Below are positions 9,940 to 21,290 of a DNA stretch of 64,000 nucleotides, piece by piece (position 1 is the first letter of the stretch; the number at the start of each line of letters is the position of its first letter). Location of the stretch: contig NC_069371.1 of the NCBI RefSeq assembly GCF_021730395.1, forward strand, positions 50,540,001-50,604,000, in the 5' to 3' direction. The DNA comes from Mercenaria mercenaria (taxonomy: Eukaryota; Mollusca; Bivalvia; Venerida; Veneridae). The notes beneath the pieces were generated by a model. The model made no database searches. It worked only from the letters and a program-made list of their open reading frames with translations, and was not told where the DNA came from. The translations under genes were made by a program, and so were the position numbers.

Positions 9940-10978
9940 ACTCTAAATGTTTATTTTCGTGTAAAGAAGAGATCTCATCTATGCTAGCTATCTTCTATTA
10001 GAGGTAATAGCCTGCGGGCGGGTTTTACGGCTTCTGCAGGAATTCACCCGTGACGTTTTTCTCTTGTTACCTGTATGGTCAAAATTAAGATTTGCATTAG
10101 TGGTCCTTTATGTCAGATTGTTTCTACGCTTTTGCTGAAAACTTTGTGCAGCCGCATCGTTTTATCTAACTGAATTTAGCGGGTATTTTGGCAGTCAGCT
10201 CTTAATTTTCAGTCTGCTTTTCAAGCTTGAATCTTGTTTCATTCAGGCCTGCTGTTTTTTTTTCTTTGCTTTTCCTTTTTTAAAATAGATTAGCTTTGAT
10301 TTCTATTTTTATATTTTAATATTTTATTTTTACATCAGTATATTGTACTGTTAATGAAAAATACTTTTGTAGTTTGTTTAGTTAGCTTTACATGTTCATT
10401 TCCAAAGAAAACTTAATTAAACAGACCTAACATTAACAATTGTATAAAACTAATACTGTACCATAAACATTAATCATTAAATGATTTTCAATGAGCAAAT
10501 AAGTTACGTTTACGGTATTATTATTCTTTGCTGGCTTAATTTTGATTTCGTACAAATGTGCAGCTGATAGATTAGCTTATTGTGCATTTTTTTTCACCAT
10601 GTAATAAATATTCGCAATTACATGATATTGCACTTTTAAACGATCAGGCAATGTCCTTGACACATCCTTGAATTTTAATCAATATAAAAATCAGCAAGTG
10701 ACCAAAATACTGTAACTGAATATATAAAAGATAAATGTTTTCGAAAAATAGTTTTTCTTTGATATTCTTTTACTCCGGTGACCTTACAAACTATAAGATA
10801 AAAACAATGAAATAAATATAAATGTCTATTTTTCAAAATTTATTTGTCCGTTTCCGTTTCTAGGTCTACGAGAGGTATATGTCGCAATTAAACTGATAGC
10901 TAGTTTTCTTTGTATTATTTTCCGTTTAATCCCGTTTTTCAACATTATTTAATATAAGTAACGACAGGCAAAATATTG
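9940..10978. other. Unassigned DNA left of the LTR element
   Basis: T-rich intergenic sequence without a supported gene or recognised repeat. It ends in TTGT, the target copy flanking the LTR element. Confidence 0.4.
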
Positions 10979-11322
10979 TTGTAACGAATATACTACGGTA
11001 GTTCAGTCCAGGAGTAGTATAATAATTAGCTTAGGTAGTTGCATAGTTGTTTCCCTTTAATTCTGCAACGCCATTTGTACTAAATTACGACAATCCAATT
11101 CAGGTGGGTAGTTTCACGTTTTGTGGCCAAAATATATAATCATTCCTATAAATATTGGTTTTATTTATATCAGAAATGACAACATGTAACTTAAGTCAGG
11201 TTAGAATTTGTATATACATTGTATTTCTGGTGATACAGGTTCAAATAGCTAGACGCTATATAACGTAAGAATAACAGACGCTCATTACTTGAAATGGTAA
11301 GATATTAGCCTATCAGAATAAA

Positions 11323-11336
11323 ACACTAGAGGGCGC
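11323..11336 (+). promoter_or_regulatory. CTCF-like motif 1 in the 5' LTR
   Basis: 'acactagagggcgc' matches the core CCASYAGRKGGCRS at all positions but the first. The 3' LTR copy is at 18745-18758. Confidence 0.4.
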
Positions 11337-11354
11337 TACAGACAGTCGTTGTAA

Positions 11355-11368
11355 CCACCAGAGGGCGC
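11355..11368 (+). promoter_or_regulatory. CTCF-like motif 2 in the 5' LTR
   Basis: 'ccaccagagggcgc' fits the core CCASYAGRKGGCRS at every position, 32 bp after motif 1 and in the same direction. Binding is inferred only. Confidence 0.5.
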
Positions 11369-11885
11369 TACGGATAGTCGTTATAAAGTGAGTATCACTG
11401 AATATTAATTCATTGTTGTGTTGAATTTCGAAGAGGACGTTTCTGCATTTCTCATAACGTTATACCTACTATACATTGGCTCAACCGTGTTTTCTATTGG
11501 TGCATTGTGCCGTAGGAAGGTTGTGTCAATAATAGTAGACAGAAAACGAGGTTTGCAGACAAATAGTTAAGGTACAGGTAGAAGTTTAGATAGTCTGTTA
11601 GTGTTATATAGGGACCGAAACCTGTGATATAAGTCATAGAGGACAGAAACCTACATTGATCCTTTATACTATATAGGGTCTAATCAAAAGCTAGAAAGCT
11701 TGGAGAAAAATTATTTATACATTTGCGAGGGACGCATGCTTCATTTACATTAATTAAACATAATTATTTCAACAACATAATCATTTAAAAATCATTTGTC
11801 CATAATCAAATAATCATAAGACAAAGAAGTCTGAAGGAAAATTCTATAATATCATATCTATTCCTCGGTGCACGTTACAGAAAAT

Positions 11886-11904
11886 TGGTGGCAGCGGGTG
11901 GGAT
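11886..11904 (+). other. Primer-binding site, probably Leu-tRNA
   Basis: 'tggtggcagcgggtgggat' begins six bases after the left LTR. It starts with TGG (complement of CCA) and resembles the complement of the 3' end of a Leu tRNA (..ATCCCACC.GCTGCCACCA). The identity is from memory of tRNA ends. Confidence 0.6.
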
Positions 11905-12026
11905 GATATCTAGATAGGAATAGATAGGTACTTAGTTTAGATCAAGGCACACAAACCATAGTCGCATAGACATATAATTAAGGACGCATCCCTGCAATAG
12001 ACATTTGAATATTTTGAGTTTTAAAC

Positions 12027-13450
12027 ATGGATAATCAAAGTGACGAGGGACACGAGACTATAATGAGTAAGCTTAGGCTACTTGAAATGGAAAATGAAAG
12101 CTTGCGGGTACAGTTAGAGATACAAACTCTAGGAAAACAGATACTAGAAAATAAGTTACATATCTCCAAGACCCCTCTGAATTCAACAGAATTTTTTGAC
12201 AAACTTGATGGTTACGAGACATTTAGTCAGGAGCATAGTACCCCGAACATAACTAACACAGTGCTCTATGAAAGGAAGCCTGTGGTATCTAATGACCAAA
12301 ACAGGGCCACGGTAACGGATATAAATTCTGTCAAGACTGAAAGGCCATCTGTAACTCAAGGGACACAGACACCATTACTTGGCATAAAAAGTATGGGACG
12401 AAGTACTGAACCTTTGGTTACCCATGCAGATACAGAAAATAATGATGACCAAAATAATTCTTGGGATAAATTCGTAACAAAAAGAACAAAGTCTCAAGGC
12501 TTAAATTTTAGGCATCCAGCATAAGGAGGACGGAGACTTACAAAATTCAAAAGACCAGTTACAGAAACCCAGTCAAGAGCCAACCGTTGAAAAACAACAA
12601 AGTTCAAACAGGGTTATTGAACCAAAGTTTTACATGAAACCTGCAACTTTTGATGGAACAGGTTCATGGCTCGATTATAAAGCTCATTTCGAAGCATGCT
12701 GTGAGATTAATAAATGGACAGAGGAACAGAAAGGGCTTTATTTGGCTGTTTCGTTACGTGGACAAGCCCAGGGCGTGTTGGAAACCTCGGCGGATGTAGA
12801 CGTAGCTACAAGGACCTTATTATAGCTTTGGAAGAGCGTTTCGCACCGCCTAATCAAACTGAATTATACAGGACACAGCTCAGAGACAGAAGACAAAGGG
12901 CTACAGAATCTTTATCAGAGATGGGTCAGGATATTAGAAGGTTAACAAACTTAGCTTATCCATCAGCTCCAAACGATGTTAAGGAGACATTAGCCAAAGA
13001 ACAGTTTATCGATTCCCTAAACAATTCAGATATGAGACTTAGAATAAAACAGGCTCGACCAGTAAGTCTCAATGATGCCGTTAGACATGCGGTAGAGTTG
13101 GAAGCTTTTAACAGGGCTGAAAGGAAAATAGTTGATGGACAAAACTTCATGCGTGCTGTCGGTCAAACAGACAGTTCACATGCCAAGTTAAAACATGATG
13201 TTGAACAATTACAGAAATCAATGTATGAATTAAAAAAAATATTGCAACAAAACAAAGGATCTAACCTCCCGCATACAGGTCAAAATTTTAGGTCACAACA
13301 AAAAAATAATGCAAGTAAAACATATACAAATTCAGGTTATCCTAATTCAAATATTCATAATGATAAGACATCAAATAAAATGGTGTAGGTTACAAATGTC
13401 ATGAGTGTGGAGAAATAGGTCACTTTAAATATCAGTGCCAAAAAGACAGA
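12027..13450 (+). CDS. gag: Gag region of the LTR element
   Basis: Domain-level limits. The N-terminal part is hydrophilic with a short coiled-coil-like start (LRLLEMENESLRVQLE). The middle has the retrotransposon Gag signature (KPATFDGTGSWLDYKAHFEA and SLRGQAQGVL), the capsid-type domain of Ty3/gypsy Gags. The C-terminal end carries one CCHC zinc knuckle (CHECGEIGHFKYQC) for nucleic-acid binding. Gag would form the intracellular particle. Part of the fossil element; the region is not one uninterrupted frame. Confidence 0.85.
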
Positions 13451-13499
13451 CCCAGACCCCTTCTCGAAATAGTCAAGGTAAACATTATGCAAATAATAC

Positions 13500-13830
13500 T
13501 AGTAATAATGGATCTGGTTTGTTTATTGAAGTTAAAATCAATGGTTTTGATGCTACATGCTTGATAGATACAGGGGCTACCTTGAGTATTGTTTCAAGTA
13601 AATTTATGGATAGGATAGGTGCTCCAACAAATTTAGAGTCATACAAATCTGATATTATTACGGCTGCAGGCACTTCTCTCGATATTAGGGGACGCACGAA
13701 AGTTAACATTGATATTAAAGGCCATACATATTCGATTGATGTTATTGTTTCTGAGATAGAAGGAGAAGCAATTTTAGGGCTTGATTTTCTGAAATCACAA
13801 AATGCTAGCATCGATATAAAAGGAGAGGTT
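13500..13830 (+). CDS. pro: Protease domain of the LTR element
   Basis: Retropepsin-type aspartic protease: the catalytic motif is in CLIDTGATLSIVSS and the later hydrophobic-hydrophobic-Gly motif in AILGLDFL. It lies directly after the Gag knuckle, the usual place in Ty3/gypsy elements, and would mature the polyprotein. Confidence 0.88.
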
Positions 13831-14299
13831 TTGATATTGAATGGTGAGCGATATCAGTTGAATTGTTCAGGACCAATTGGTTGTTATAGAGTTGTTGTTG
13901 TAGAACGAACCGAAATTCCTGGCAATTCAGAAATACTTATTGAGGGGAAAGTTCATGGAACATTAAAACCTGATAAAGATTTATATTTAATAGAACCTTT
14001 GAAACGCCCATTTTTGGAGAACAATGGTCTGATAGCTAGATCACTTGTCAAAGCAGAAAATAAAATACCTATTAGAGTTATGAACTTGTCTGAGGAACCT
14101 CGTGTAATGTATGCAGGTACTCACGTAGCTTCGATGAGTCCAGTTGTGAATATAAATACTATAAAACCTTCTAAAGCTAAAGGTTGTATAAAGTTGCCAG
14201 CCCACATGCATGATCTCTATGAAAGAGCCTCAAATGGCCTTGATAAAAAGCAAAGCAAAGAAATTTTAAAGTTACTTACTAAATATTCCCATATATTCT

Positions 14300-15700
14300 C
14301 CGAAACAGATTCAGATCTAGGACGCACAGGTATAGTGCGCCATAAAATTCCAACAGGAGATGCCCGTCCAATCAAGCAGTCGCTACGAAGACTTCCTGAG
14401 CACATGAATACAGAAGTAAAAACTCATATAACTGACATGTTAGAAAAAGGAATTATACAAAGATCTTCAAGTCCATGGGCTAGTGGAGTTGTATTAGTGC
14501 AAAGAAGGATGGGACACGTCGATTTTGTATCGATTACAGAAAACTAAATGACGTCACAATGAAGGATGCATACCCGATTCCAAGGATTGACGAATCGTTA
14601 GATCAGTTGTCTGGAGCAAATGGTTTTCTTGCCTTGATTTGAGTTCAGGCTATTGGCAGGTTGAACTTGATCCAGAGGATAAAAGGAAAACAGCATTCAT
14701 GACAAGACAAGGTTTATTTGAGTTTCATGTAATGCCTTTTGGGCTATGTAATGCCCCTGCGACGTTTCAGAGGCTCATGGAAACAATATTGGCTGGATTA
14801 CAATGGGATATATGCTTGATTTATCTCGATGACATAATTGTAGTTGGCAAAACCTTTCAGAATATGCTTGATAATTTAGAATCTGTATTCAAAAGGTTAG
14901 AGGAAGCAGACCTTAAATTGAAAGCCAGAAAGTGCTCCTTATTTTCAAAAGAAGTAGAATTTTTAGGGCACATAGTCTCTGCTGAAGGAATTAAGACTGA
15001 TCCGAAAAAGATTAGTTGTATACAGTCATGGCCTATACCAAGAAATGTACATGACCTTCGTTCATTTCTAGGGCTCTGTAGCTATTACAGAAAGTTTATT
15101 CCAGGTCACGCTGATATCGCAAAACCACTTCATAAGTTAACAGAGAAGTCTCAGAAATTTAACTGGAGTGAGGAATGCACAGAAGCCTTCAATTGCCTTA
15201 AACAAAAATTGACAGAAACTCCTATACTTGCACATCCAGATTTTACTCAGCCATTCATATTGGACACAGACGGCAGTAATATAGCGATAGGAGCAGTCTT
15301 ATCACAGAAAATAGATGGAAATGAACGAGTAATTGCATACGCAAGTCGGTCACTTACAAAGTCTGAGCGTAAATACTGTGTGACAAGGAAAGAGTTGTTA
15401 GCTCTTGTCCATTTTGTTAAATATTTCAGACATTATCTTTATGGTAAACCTTTTACGTTAAGAACAGATCATGGATCCCTTCGTTGGCTTATGCAGTTTA
15501 AAAATCCTGAAGGACAAGTTGCTAGATGGCTTGAAATTCTTGCCACATATGACATGAAAATAGAACACAGACCCGGAAAAATGCATAGAAATGCCGATGC
15601 TTTGAGTAGGATACCATGCAAACAGTGTGGAATAACAGGACATCCAATAAATGAAAGAAAAGAACACCAAGTATTGGCACTCCGTACCACGAAGGATAAA
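14300..15700 (+). CDS. pol: Reverse transcriptase and RNase H domains
   Basis: RT blocks are plain: [35 protein letters not shown] and the catalytic YLDDIIV, then the connection [14 protein letters not shown] and [12 protein letters not shown]. RNase H follows with [18 protein letters not shown], a later [20 protein letters not shown] and [11 protein letters not shown]. Order and spacing are those of Ty3/gypsy Pol. These domains copy the RNA into DNA and remove the template. Domain-level limits only. Confidence 0.9.
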
Positions 15701-15899
15701 GATGATGAAGATACTGATATGACCTTACAAAAGGCACAGACGGAAGATAAAGATATACAGACTGTAGTAAAATGGCTAACAGAAAATGTCAAACCAGATT
15801 ACAAAGATATAAGCTCTGAGAGTTTCTATTTAAAATCATTATGGGCACAATGGACAAGATTAAGTATACATGAAGGGTTATTAGTAAGGAAGTGGGAAG

Positions 15900-17010
15900 T
15901 ATTGGGTACTGATATCATCAGGTTGCAAGCTATAGTACCAATTAACTATAGACTTGAAGTATTGAGATTCTCACATAATATAAAGGCTTCGGGGCATCTT
16001 GGCATAAGAAAAACATTAAGTAAAATTAGACAGCGCTACTATTGGCCAGGTCTGCAAAACGATGTAAGAAATTATGTTTCAAGCTGTGAACAGTGTTTAA
16101 AACGCAAAGGTCCGATACCAAATAATAAAGCCCCAATGAAAGTAGTAAGAACAGGTTATCCGATGGAAAGAATAGCAGTAGATATTTTAGGTGAATTACC
16201 TCAGACAGAAAATTGTAATAAGTATATTTTAGTAGTAGCAGACTATTTTACAAAGTGGACAGAAGCTTTTGCAATGCCTAATATGGAGGCTAAAACAGTA
16301 GCTAAGATTATGGTAGAAGAAATTGTAGCTAGGTTTGGAGTACCGAATATTATTCATTCTGATCAAGGTAGGCAATTTGAAAGTATGCTTTTTCAAGAAA
16401 TGTGTGAACTATTGCAAGTTCAAAAGACAAGAACAACACCTTATCACCCACAGTCAGATGGAATGGTAGAAGTTTTTAATAAAACCTTAACTACTATGCT
16501 TAGTATGTTTGTAAAAGATAACCACAGAGATTGGGATGAGTATTTACCTTATGTGATGATGGCTTATCGAGCAACAGACAATGAAACAACAGGTATGTCT
16601 CCAAACTTTCTTATGCTGGGTAGAGAAACTTCTACACCACTAGATTTGGCTTTCGAAATGCCATCTTTTATGAAATCAATTCCTAGGTCACACTGGGTTT
16701 GGGAGCTTCAAGAAAAACTAGAAATGGCTCATAATTTGGTACGACAGTATACAGGTAATTCAATCAGAAGACAGAAATGTTTCATGATGTTAAGCTCTCT
16801 TTCAATAGGTTTAATCCTGGAGACAAGGTACTAGTGTATTTTCCGGTAAAAAAGGTAGGATGTTCTTCCAAATTTACATCATATTGGAAAGGTCCCTTTC
16901 TAGTAAAAGAGAAAATTTCAGATGTCTTGTATAAAATAAACTGTGGTTTTAAAAATTCATTACAGGTAATTCATGTAAACCGAATACGAAAGATTAAAGA
17001 TCAGATTCTT
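15900..17010 (+). CDS. pol: Integrase domain of the LTR element
   Basis: The HHCC zinc-binding module reads SGHLGIRKTLSKIRQRYYWP followed by SCEQCLKRK. The DDE core follows with AVDILGELPQ, IHSDQGRQFES and the downstream YHPQSDGMVEVFNKTL. The C-terminal part has YWKGPFLVKEKIS then LQVIHVNRIRK, the GPY/F-like module seen in many gypsy integrases. This enzyme inserts the DNA copy and would make the short target duplication seen at the ends. Confidence 0.9.
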
Positions 17011-17019
17011 TCTGGGCAA

Positions 17020-18219
17020 GGGACAGAGGTCGAAAAAGAAGCTCAAGAGACCAATACGCATGGCCAAAATGCTGAAAATGTGAATTTTGAATTTGTTTCA
17101 GGTCCAGACATTGAAAACGAAGTTCAAGGGACGAATGCCCGAAACGAAAATACTGAAAACTTGAACACTGAATTTGTTTCAGGGCCAGATATTGAAGAAG
17201 TAGACACAAGAACAAGATTTGGTAGAAAAATTAAGAAACCATCTTATTTAAACGAATATGTATTTTCTACTTTCAGAATGGCAAACACAAAACAGACAAA
17301 AAGAAAGAAAATTGAAACCCTTTGTCCCTTATGCAAGCACATGATAGATGAAGATAAGTTTGTAGAACACCTATTGTTGTGCAAGAAGAAAAGCTTCTGC
17401 TGTGTGCTGTGTAAATTGTTCTTCAAGAAAGAAACCTATCTGAACAAACACAAGAAAAGAGTACATGGGTCAACCAGTGATGCTTTTCCTGGAGGTAGCA
17501 ATATTGAACAAGAAAGTGGAGGTAAGAGTTGTGATATTCTCACAGACACTGTGCCAAAGAATATGCAAGACAATAAAAGTGGTCTTGAACAAGAGAGTGG
17601 GGATAAGAGATGTAATGTTTCCAGAAACATTGTGCCAGAGGATAAACAAGACGATGACAGCAGTAGTAATTCCGACTGGGATCAAGACCCAGATATTGAA
17701 ATAGACGTTGAAACATGCGAGAAACAGGAACAAAGTCAAAACACTGCAAAGAATGATAAGGCCGGCGAGAATAAAGATTCTAGACTTGTAAATGACAAAA
17801 GAGTTGGTAGGATATACAGAAAGAGGACGAATCCAAATCCAGTTATTGCTCCTGTAAAAGTAATGAAAGTGACAGAAGAAAAAGCTGTAGTAAATACACA
17901 AAGTGTAGATCAGAACGAAATGTCCGGAGACTTGTCAGATAATGACAACATAGAGCTGTCTGACAGAGAAGATAGAAATGAACTTCCAGAAAACCAGGGT
18001 ACAGAAGATAGTTCAGTAAAGAAAGAAAAGGATGGGGGTCAAGATGATGGTGTAACCGTACAACATAGTAACAAAGTCGAAGAAGGCTGCAGTGTAAAAT
18101 ATGACTTAGAAAAAGAGAAACTCGAGATTGAGAAACGTAAACTAGATCTAGAAATAGCAAAGTTCGAGTACAAGAAGAGCCTTTTAGATAAGATAACAGA
18201 CTTAGCATCTAGAATATAA
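17020..18219 (+). CDS. Zinc-finger/coiled-coil extension after integrase
   Basis: An unusual extension of about 390 codons follows the GPY/F-like module. It holds two imperfect copies of a segment ending FEFVSGPDIEN/TEFVSGPDIEE, then a basic patch (TKQTKRKKIE), a CPLC...H...C finger-like segment and a canonical C2H2 finger (CVLCKLFFKKETYLNKHKKRVH). After that comes a long acidic, Gln/Ser-rich stretch with two 'QESGG/DK' repeats and a charged C-terminal helix likely to be a coiled coil (EKEKLEIEKRKLDLEIAKFE). An internal Met (17278) could start a separate protein. No signal peptide or membrane helix is present, so it is not envelope-like. Its role is unknown; DNA/RNA binding or targeting is a guess. 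Confidence 0.7.
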   Translation, partial: GTEVEKEAQETNTHGQNAENVNFEFVSGPDIENEVQGTNARNENTENLNTEFVSGPDIEEVDTRTRFGRKIKKPSYLNEYVFSTFRMANTKQTKRKKIETLCPLCKHMIDEDKFVEHLLLCKKKSFCCVLCKLFFKKETYLNKHKKRVHGSTSDAFPGGSNIEQESGGKSCDILTDTVPKNMQDNKSGLEQESGDKRCNVSRNIVPEDKQDDDSSSNSDWDQDPDIEIDVETCEKQEQSQNTAKNDKAGENKDSRLVNDKRVGRIYRKRTNPNPVIAPVKVMKVTEEKAVVNTQSVDQNEMSGDLSDNDNIELSDREDRNELPENQGTEDSSVKKEKDGGQDDGVTVQHSNKVEEGCSVKYDLEKEKLEIEKRKLDLEIAKFEYKKSLLDKITDLASRI

Positions 18220-18744
18220 GAGAACTGTGTGTATTGATACTGTATAAGACAGTCTTAATAAGTGTTTACATTTCTTTGTGTGCTTTCGACAAGCAATAAG
18301 CTTGCATATTTTATTACGAGAAACGTAATAAAAATATTTTGTTTTTGAAAGGTGTTTTGTTTTATCCATGCGGGACGCATGACCTTCGGAGGCATGGGTA
18401 ATGTAACGAATATACTACGGTAGTTCAGTCCAGGAGTAGTATAATAATTAGCTTAGGTAGTTGCATAGTTGTTTCCCTTTAATTCTGCAACGCCATTTGT
18501 ACTAAATTACGACAATCCAATTCAGGTGGGTAGTTTCACGTTTTGTGGCCAAAATATATAATCATTCCTATAAATATTGGTTTTATTTATATCAGAAATG
18601 ACAACATGTAACTTAAGTCAGGTTAGAATTTGTATATACATTGTATTTCTGGTGATACAGGTTCAAATAGCTAGACGCTATATAACGTAAGAATAACAGA
18701 CGCTCATTACTTGAAATGGTAAGATATTAGCCTATCAGAATAAA

Positions 18745-18758
18745 ACACTAGAGGGCGC
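18745..18758 (+). promoter_or_regulatory. CTCF-like motif 1 in the 3' LTR
   Basis: Same 14 bases as 11323-11336. Confidence 0.4.
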
Positions 18759-18776
18759 TACAGACAGTCGTTGTAA

Positions 18777-18790
18777 CCACCAGAGGGCGC
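18777..18790 (+). promoter_or_regulatory. CTCF-like motif 2 in the 3' LTR
   Basis: Same 14 bases as 11355-11368, a full match to the vertebrate/insect CTCF core. Confidence 0.5.
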
Positions 18791-19300
18791 TACGGATAGT
18801 CGTTATAAAGTGAGTATCACTGAATATTAATTCATTGTTGTGTTGAATTTCGAAGAGGACGTTTCTGCATTCTCATAACGTTATACCTACTATACATTGG
18901 CTCAACCGTGTTTTCTATTGGTGCATTGTGCCGTAGGAAGGTTGTGTCAATAATAGTAGACAGAAAACGAGGTTTGCAGACAAATAGTTAAGGTACAGGT
19001 AGAAGTTTAGATAGTCTGTTAGTGTTATATAGGGACCGAAACCTGTGATATAAGTCATAGAGGACAGAAACCTACATTGATCCTTTATACTATATAGGGT
19101 CTAATCAAAAGCTAGAAAGCTTGGAGAAAAATTATTTATACATTTGCGAGGGACGCATGCTTCATTTACATTAATTAAACATAATTATTTCAACAACATA
19201 ATCATTTAAAAATCATTTGTCCATAATCAAATAATCATAAGACAAAGAAGTCTGAAGGAAAATTCTATAATATCATATCTATTCCTCGGTGCACGTTACA

Positions 19301-19496
19301 TTGTCAATAGGTCAGTGCTCATCAGAGATGGTGCACTGTGACACATTTACGGCAGGAAGAAAACGGCTAACCCATTGATCGAATTACTAACTCAAAATCC
19401 ACACCTGCCTTATCGGAGCGGCTAAATATGAGAGGGGTGAGCAGCTACATCTACGAAGATACAAATCACACATTAATCAGTAGATCGCATTTATAC
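19301..19496. other. Short unassigned flank right of the LTR element
   Basis: Begins with TTGT, the second target copy. Nothing else was recognised. Confidence 0.4.
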
Positions 19497-19537
19497 GGAA
19501 TTCCGTTAGGGTCATCGCCTTTGAATGTGTTCATCTG

Positions 19538-19830
19538 AAACGCGATACTCGATAGTACGATGATGAAACGCGAAATAACGAAACTACGATAACGAAAACG
19601 CGACAACATGATGTTAAATACGCGATACTACGATAACGAAAACGTAATAATAAGATAGTACGATGATGATAATGTGATATAATGTCGTGTCGCCTATTTT
19701 ACCATTGCACTGTCGCGTTTTCGTTATCATAGTATCGTTATTTCGCGTTATCATCATCGTACTGTCGCGTTATTACCTTCGTACTGTTGTGTTAACACCA
19801 TCGTACTGTCGCATAATCATTATGGCATCA
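19538..19830. repeat. CGATAACG-type minisatellite, left arm
   Basis: Degenerate repeats of 'gataacgaaaacgcga' and 'gtacgatgatgataac', changing to the reverse-complement sense at about 19,700. Frames across it are Tyr/His/Arg-rich translation artefacts. Confidence 0.8.
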
Positions 19831-19889
19831 TCGCCTTCCGGTGCGCATGTGCATGCTCAAAATTACAAGATTAGAAGTTATGCTTTTAG

Positions 19890-19945
19890 AACTACAGTTC
19901 CCGCCCTCAAGATAGGGCGATATGCAGATTCGAACCCGGGTCCTC
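19890..19945 (-). repeat. Possible tRNA-like (SINE) B-box fragment
   Basis: The minus strand reads 'acccgggttcgaatctgc', close to the pol III B box GGTTCGANTCC. No A box at the right distance was recognised. Confidence 0.3.
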
Positions 19946-20774
19946 ATGTATGAAAATCATTATTTTTATTGATGATCTCCACTAGCTACAGGTGCCAGTT
20001 AGCCAAAAGCAACATAACTAACTATTCATTTTGTATTGGCAACTAAATAGACATTTACAGAGAATGAATTTAAGGAGGCGAACACCTTCAAAAGGCTTTA
20101 AAATATAATTTGACTGCATTTCTCATTCCTGTAAAATCATGAATAAAATTCTGATTAAAGGATATTAACTCTATCCCTTTCGGTTGTTAACCGCTTTACT
20201 TTTTATTTTGACATGTGAAAACTGAAAATGAAATGCTATGTATTCTGAAGAAAATCCCCAGACGTTGATGCATTAAAATGAAAATATGTGCCATGCAAAC
20301 TGCAAAAAAAAAAAAAAAAAATTCTTCGAATATTTGCGATGTTCCGATTTCAGCGTGGTTATGCGTCTTATGGAATTCAACATCGATAACTTGAGTTTTA
20401 CAAAACATGCATTCGCTTGAATTTTATTTTCAGTGTAGAAATAAAAGCCATCATATTTGTGCCGAAAACTATCATCGACATATTTGTGAAAATATTCGTG
20501 TTAGATACAAAAAAACTGTCTGATCATGTTACAATATGACATTCTCTTTTGTTGTTATTAATCTTGTACAACATAGAAAACTCATAGCGATTGACCTGCA
20601 GAGTGTTTGCAAAATAACATATTTGGTTTTACCTGAAAAACGTTATACAACCCGTGAACAAGCAACAGAAATCATTTCGAATTTTAACAGTACTAAAGTA
20701 GCATGAAAAAATATTACGCAGAACTCTGCTGGGGGAATTCTCCTATGCACATAGGCCACGGAAGGCGATATGAT

Positions 20775-21290
20775 GATGATGACGTGCTAGTACGATGGTA
20801 ATAACGCGACAGTACGATGATGTTGATGCGACAGTACGATGATGATAACGCGACAGTGCGATGGTAATAGCGCGACAGTATGATGGTGATAACGCAATAG
20901 TACGATGATGATAACGCGACAGTACGATAGTGACGATTGTGATAACGCGACAGTACGATGATGATGACGCGACAATACGATGATGATAACGCAACATTGC
21001 GATGGTGATAGCGTGACAGTACGATGGTGATAATGCGATAGTACGATGATGATAACGCGACAATATGATAGTGGTAACGCGAAAGTACGATGGTGATAAC
21101 GTGATAGTACGGTAATGAAATTGCGAAATCACGATACTACGGTAACGAAAACGCGATCATACGATATTACGATGGTGAAAACGCGACTGTACGATCGTAC
21201 TATCGCATGATCGTGTTTTCGTCATCGTGTTGTCGTGTTTTCGTTATCGTAGTTTGGTGATTTCGCGTTTTCGTCTTCGTACCATCGAGT
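20775..21290. repeat. CGATAACG-type minisatellite, right arm
   Basis: About 20 degenerate units of 'gataacgcgacagtacgatg' with a period near 20-21 bp. The strand sense flips at about 21,190. Confidence 0.88.

Larger units (their letters stand above)
10980..11879 (+). repeat. 5' LTR
   Basis: 900 bp, TG...CA with inverted ends TGTAACG/CGTTACA. It differs from the 3' LTR by about one base. It contains two CTCF-type motifs. Confidence 0.96.
10980..19300 (+). mobile_element. Full-length Ty3/gypsy LTR retrotransposon (~8.3 kb)
   Basis: Two direct LTRs of ~900 bp (TGTAACG...CGTTACA) flank a gag-pol region in family order: Gag, CCHC knuckle, protease, reverse transcriptase, RNase H, integrase. A 4-bp direct repeat TTGT lies on each side (10976-10979 and 19301-19304). 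A Leu-tRNA-type primer site follows the left LTR. The LTRs are almost identical, so the insertion is very young. The structure is whole, but the coding region is interrupted at roughly four or five points, some of which could be frame changes the family uses naturally. It is treated here as a fossil. The clade within Metaviridae is not settled. No envelope-like gene was seen. Confidence 0.95.
18402..19300 (+). repeat. 3' LTR
   Basis: 899 bp, near-identical to 10980-11879, followed by the TTGT target copy. Confidence 0.96.

Noticed and set aside
15458-15792. Minus-strand frames opposite the RNase H region
   Set aside because: Antisense shadows of the plus-strand Pol; composition mirrors the sense codons.
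17020-18219. Envelope gene in the LTR element
   Set aside because: No signal peptide, membrane helix or glycoprotein-like pattern; it has zinc fingers and a coiled coil instead.
20743-21132. 129-codon His/Tyr/Ser-rich minus-strand frame
   Set aside because: It is a translation of the ~20-bp minisatellite; the 'peptide repeat' follows the DNA repeat and similar frames appear in other phases.
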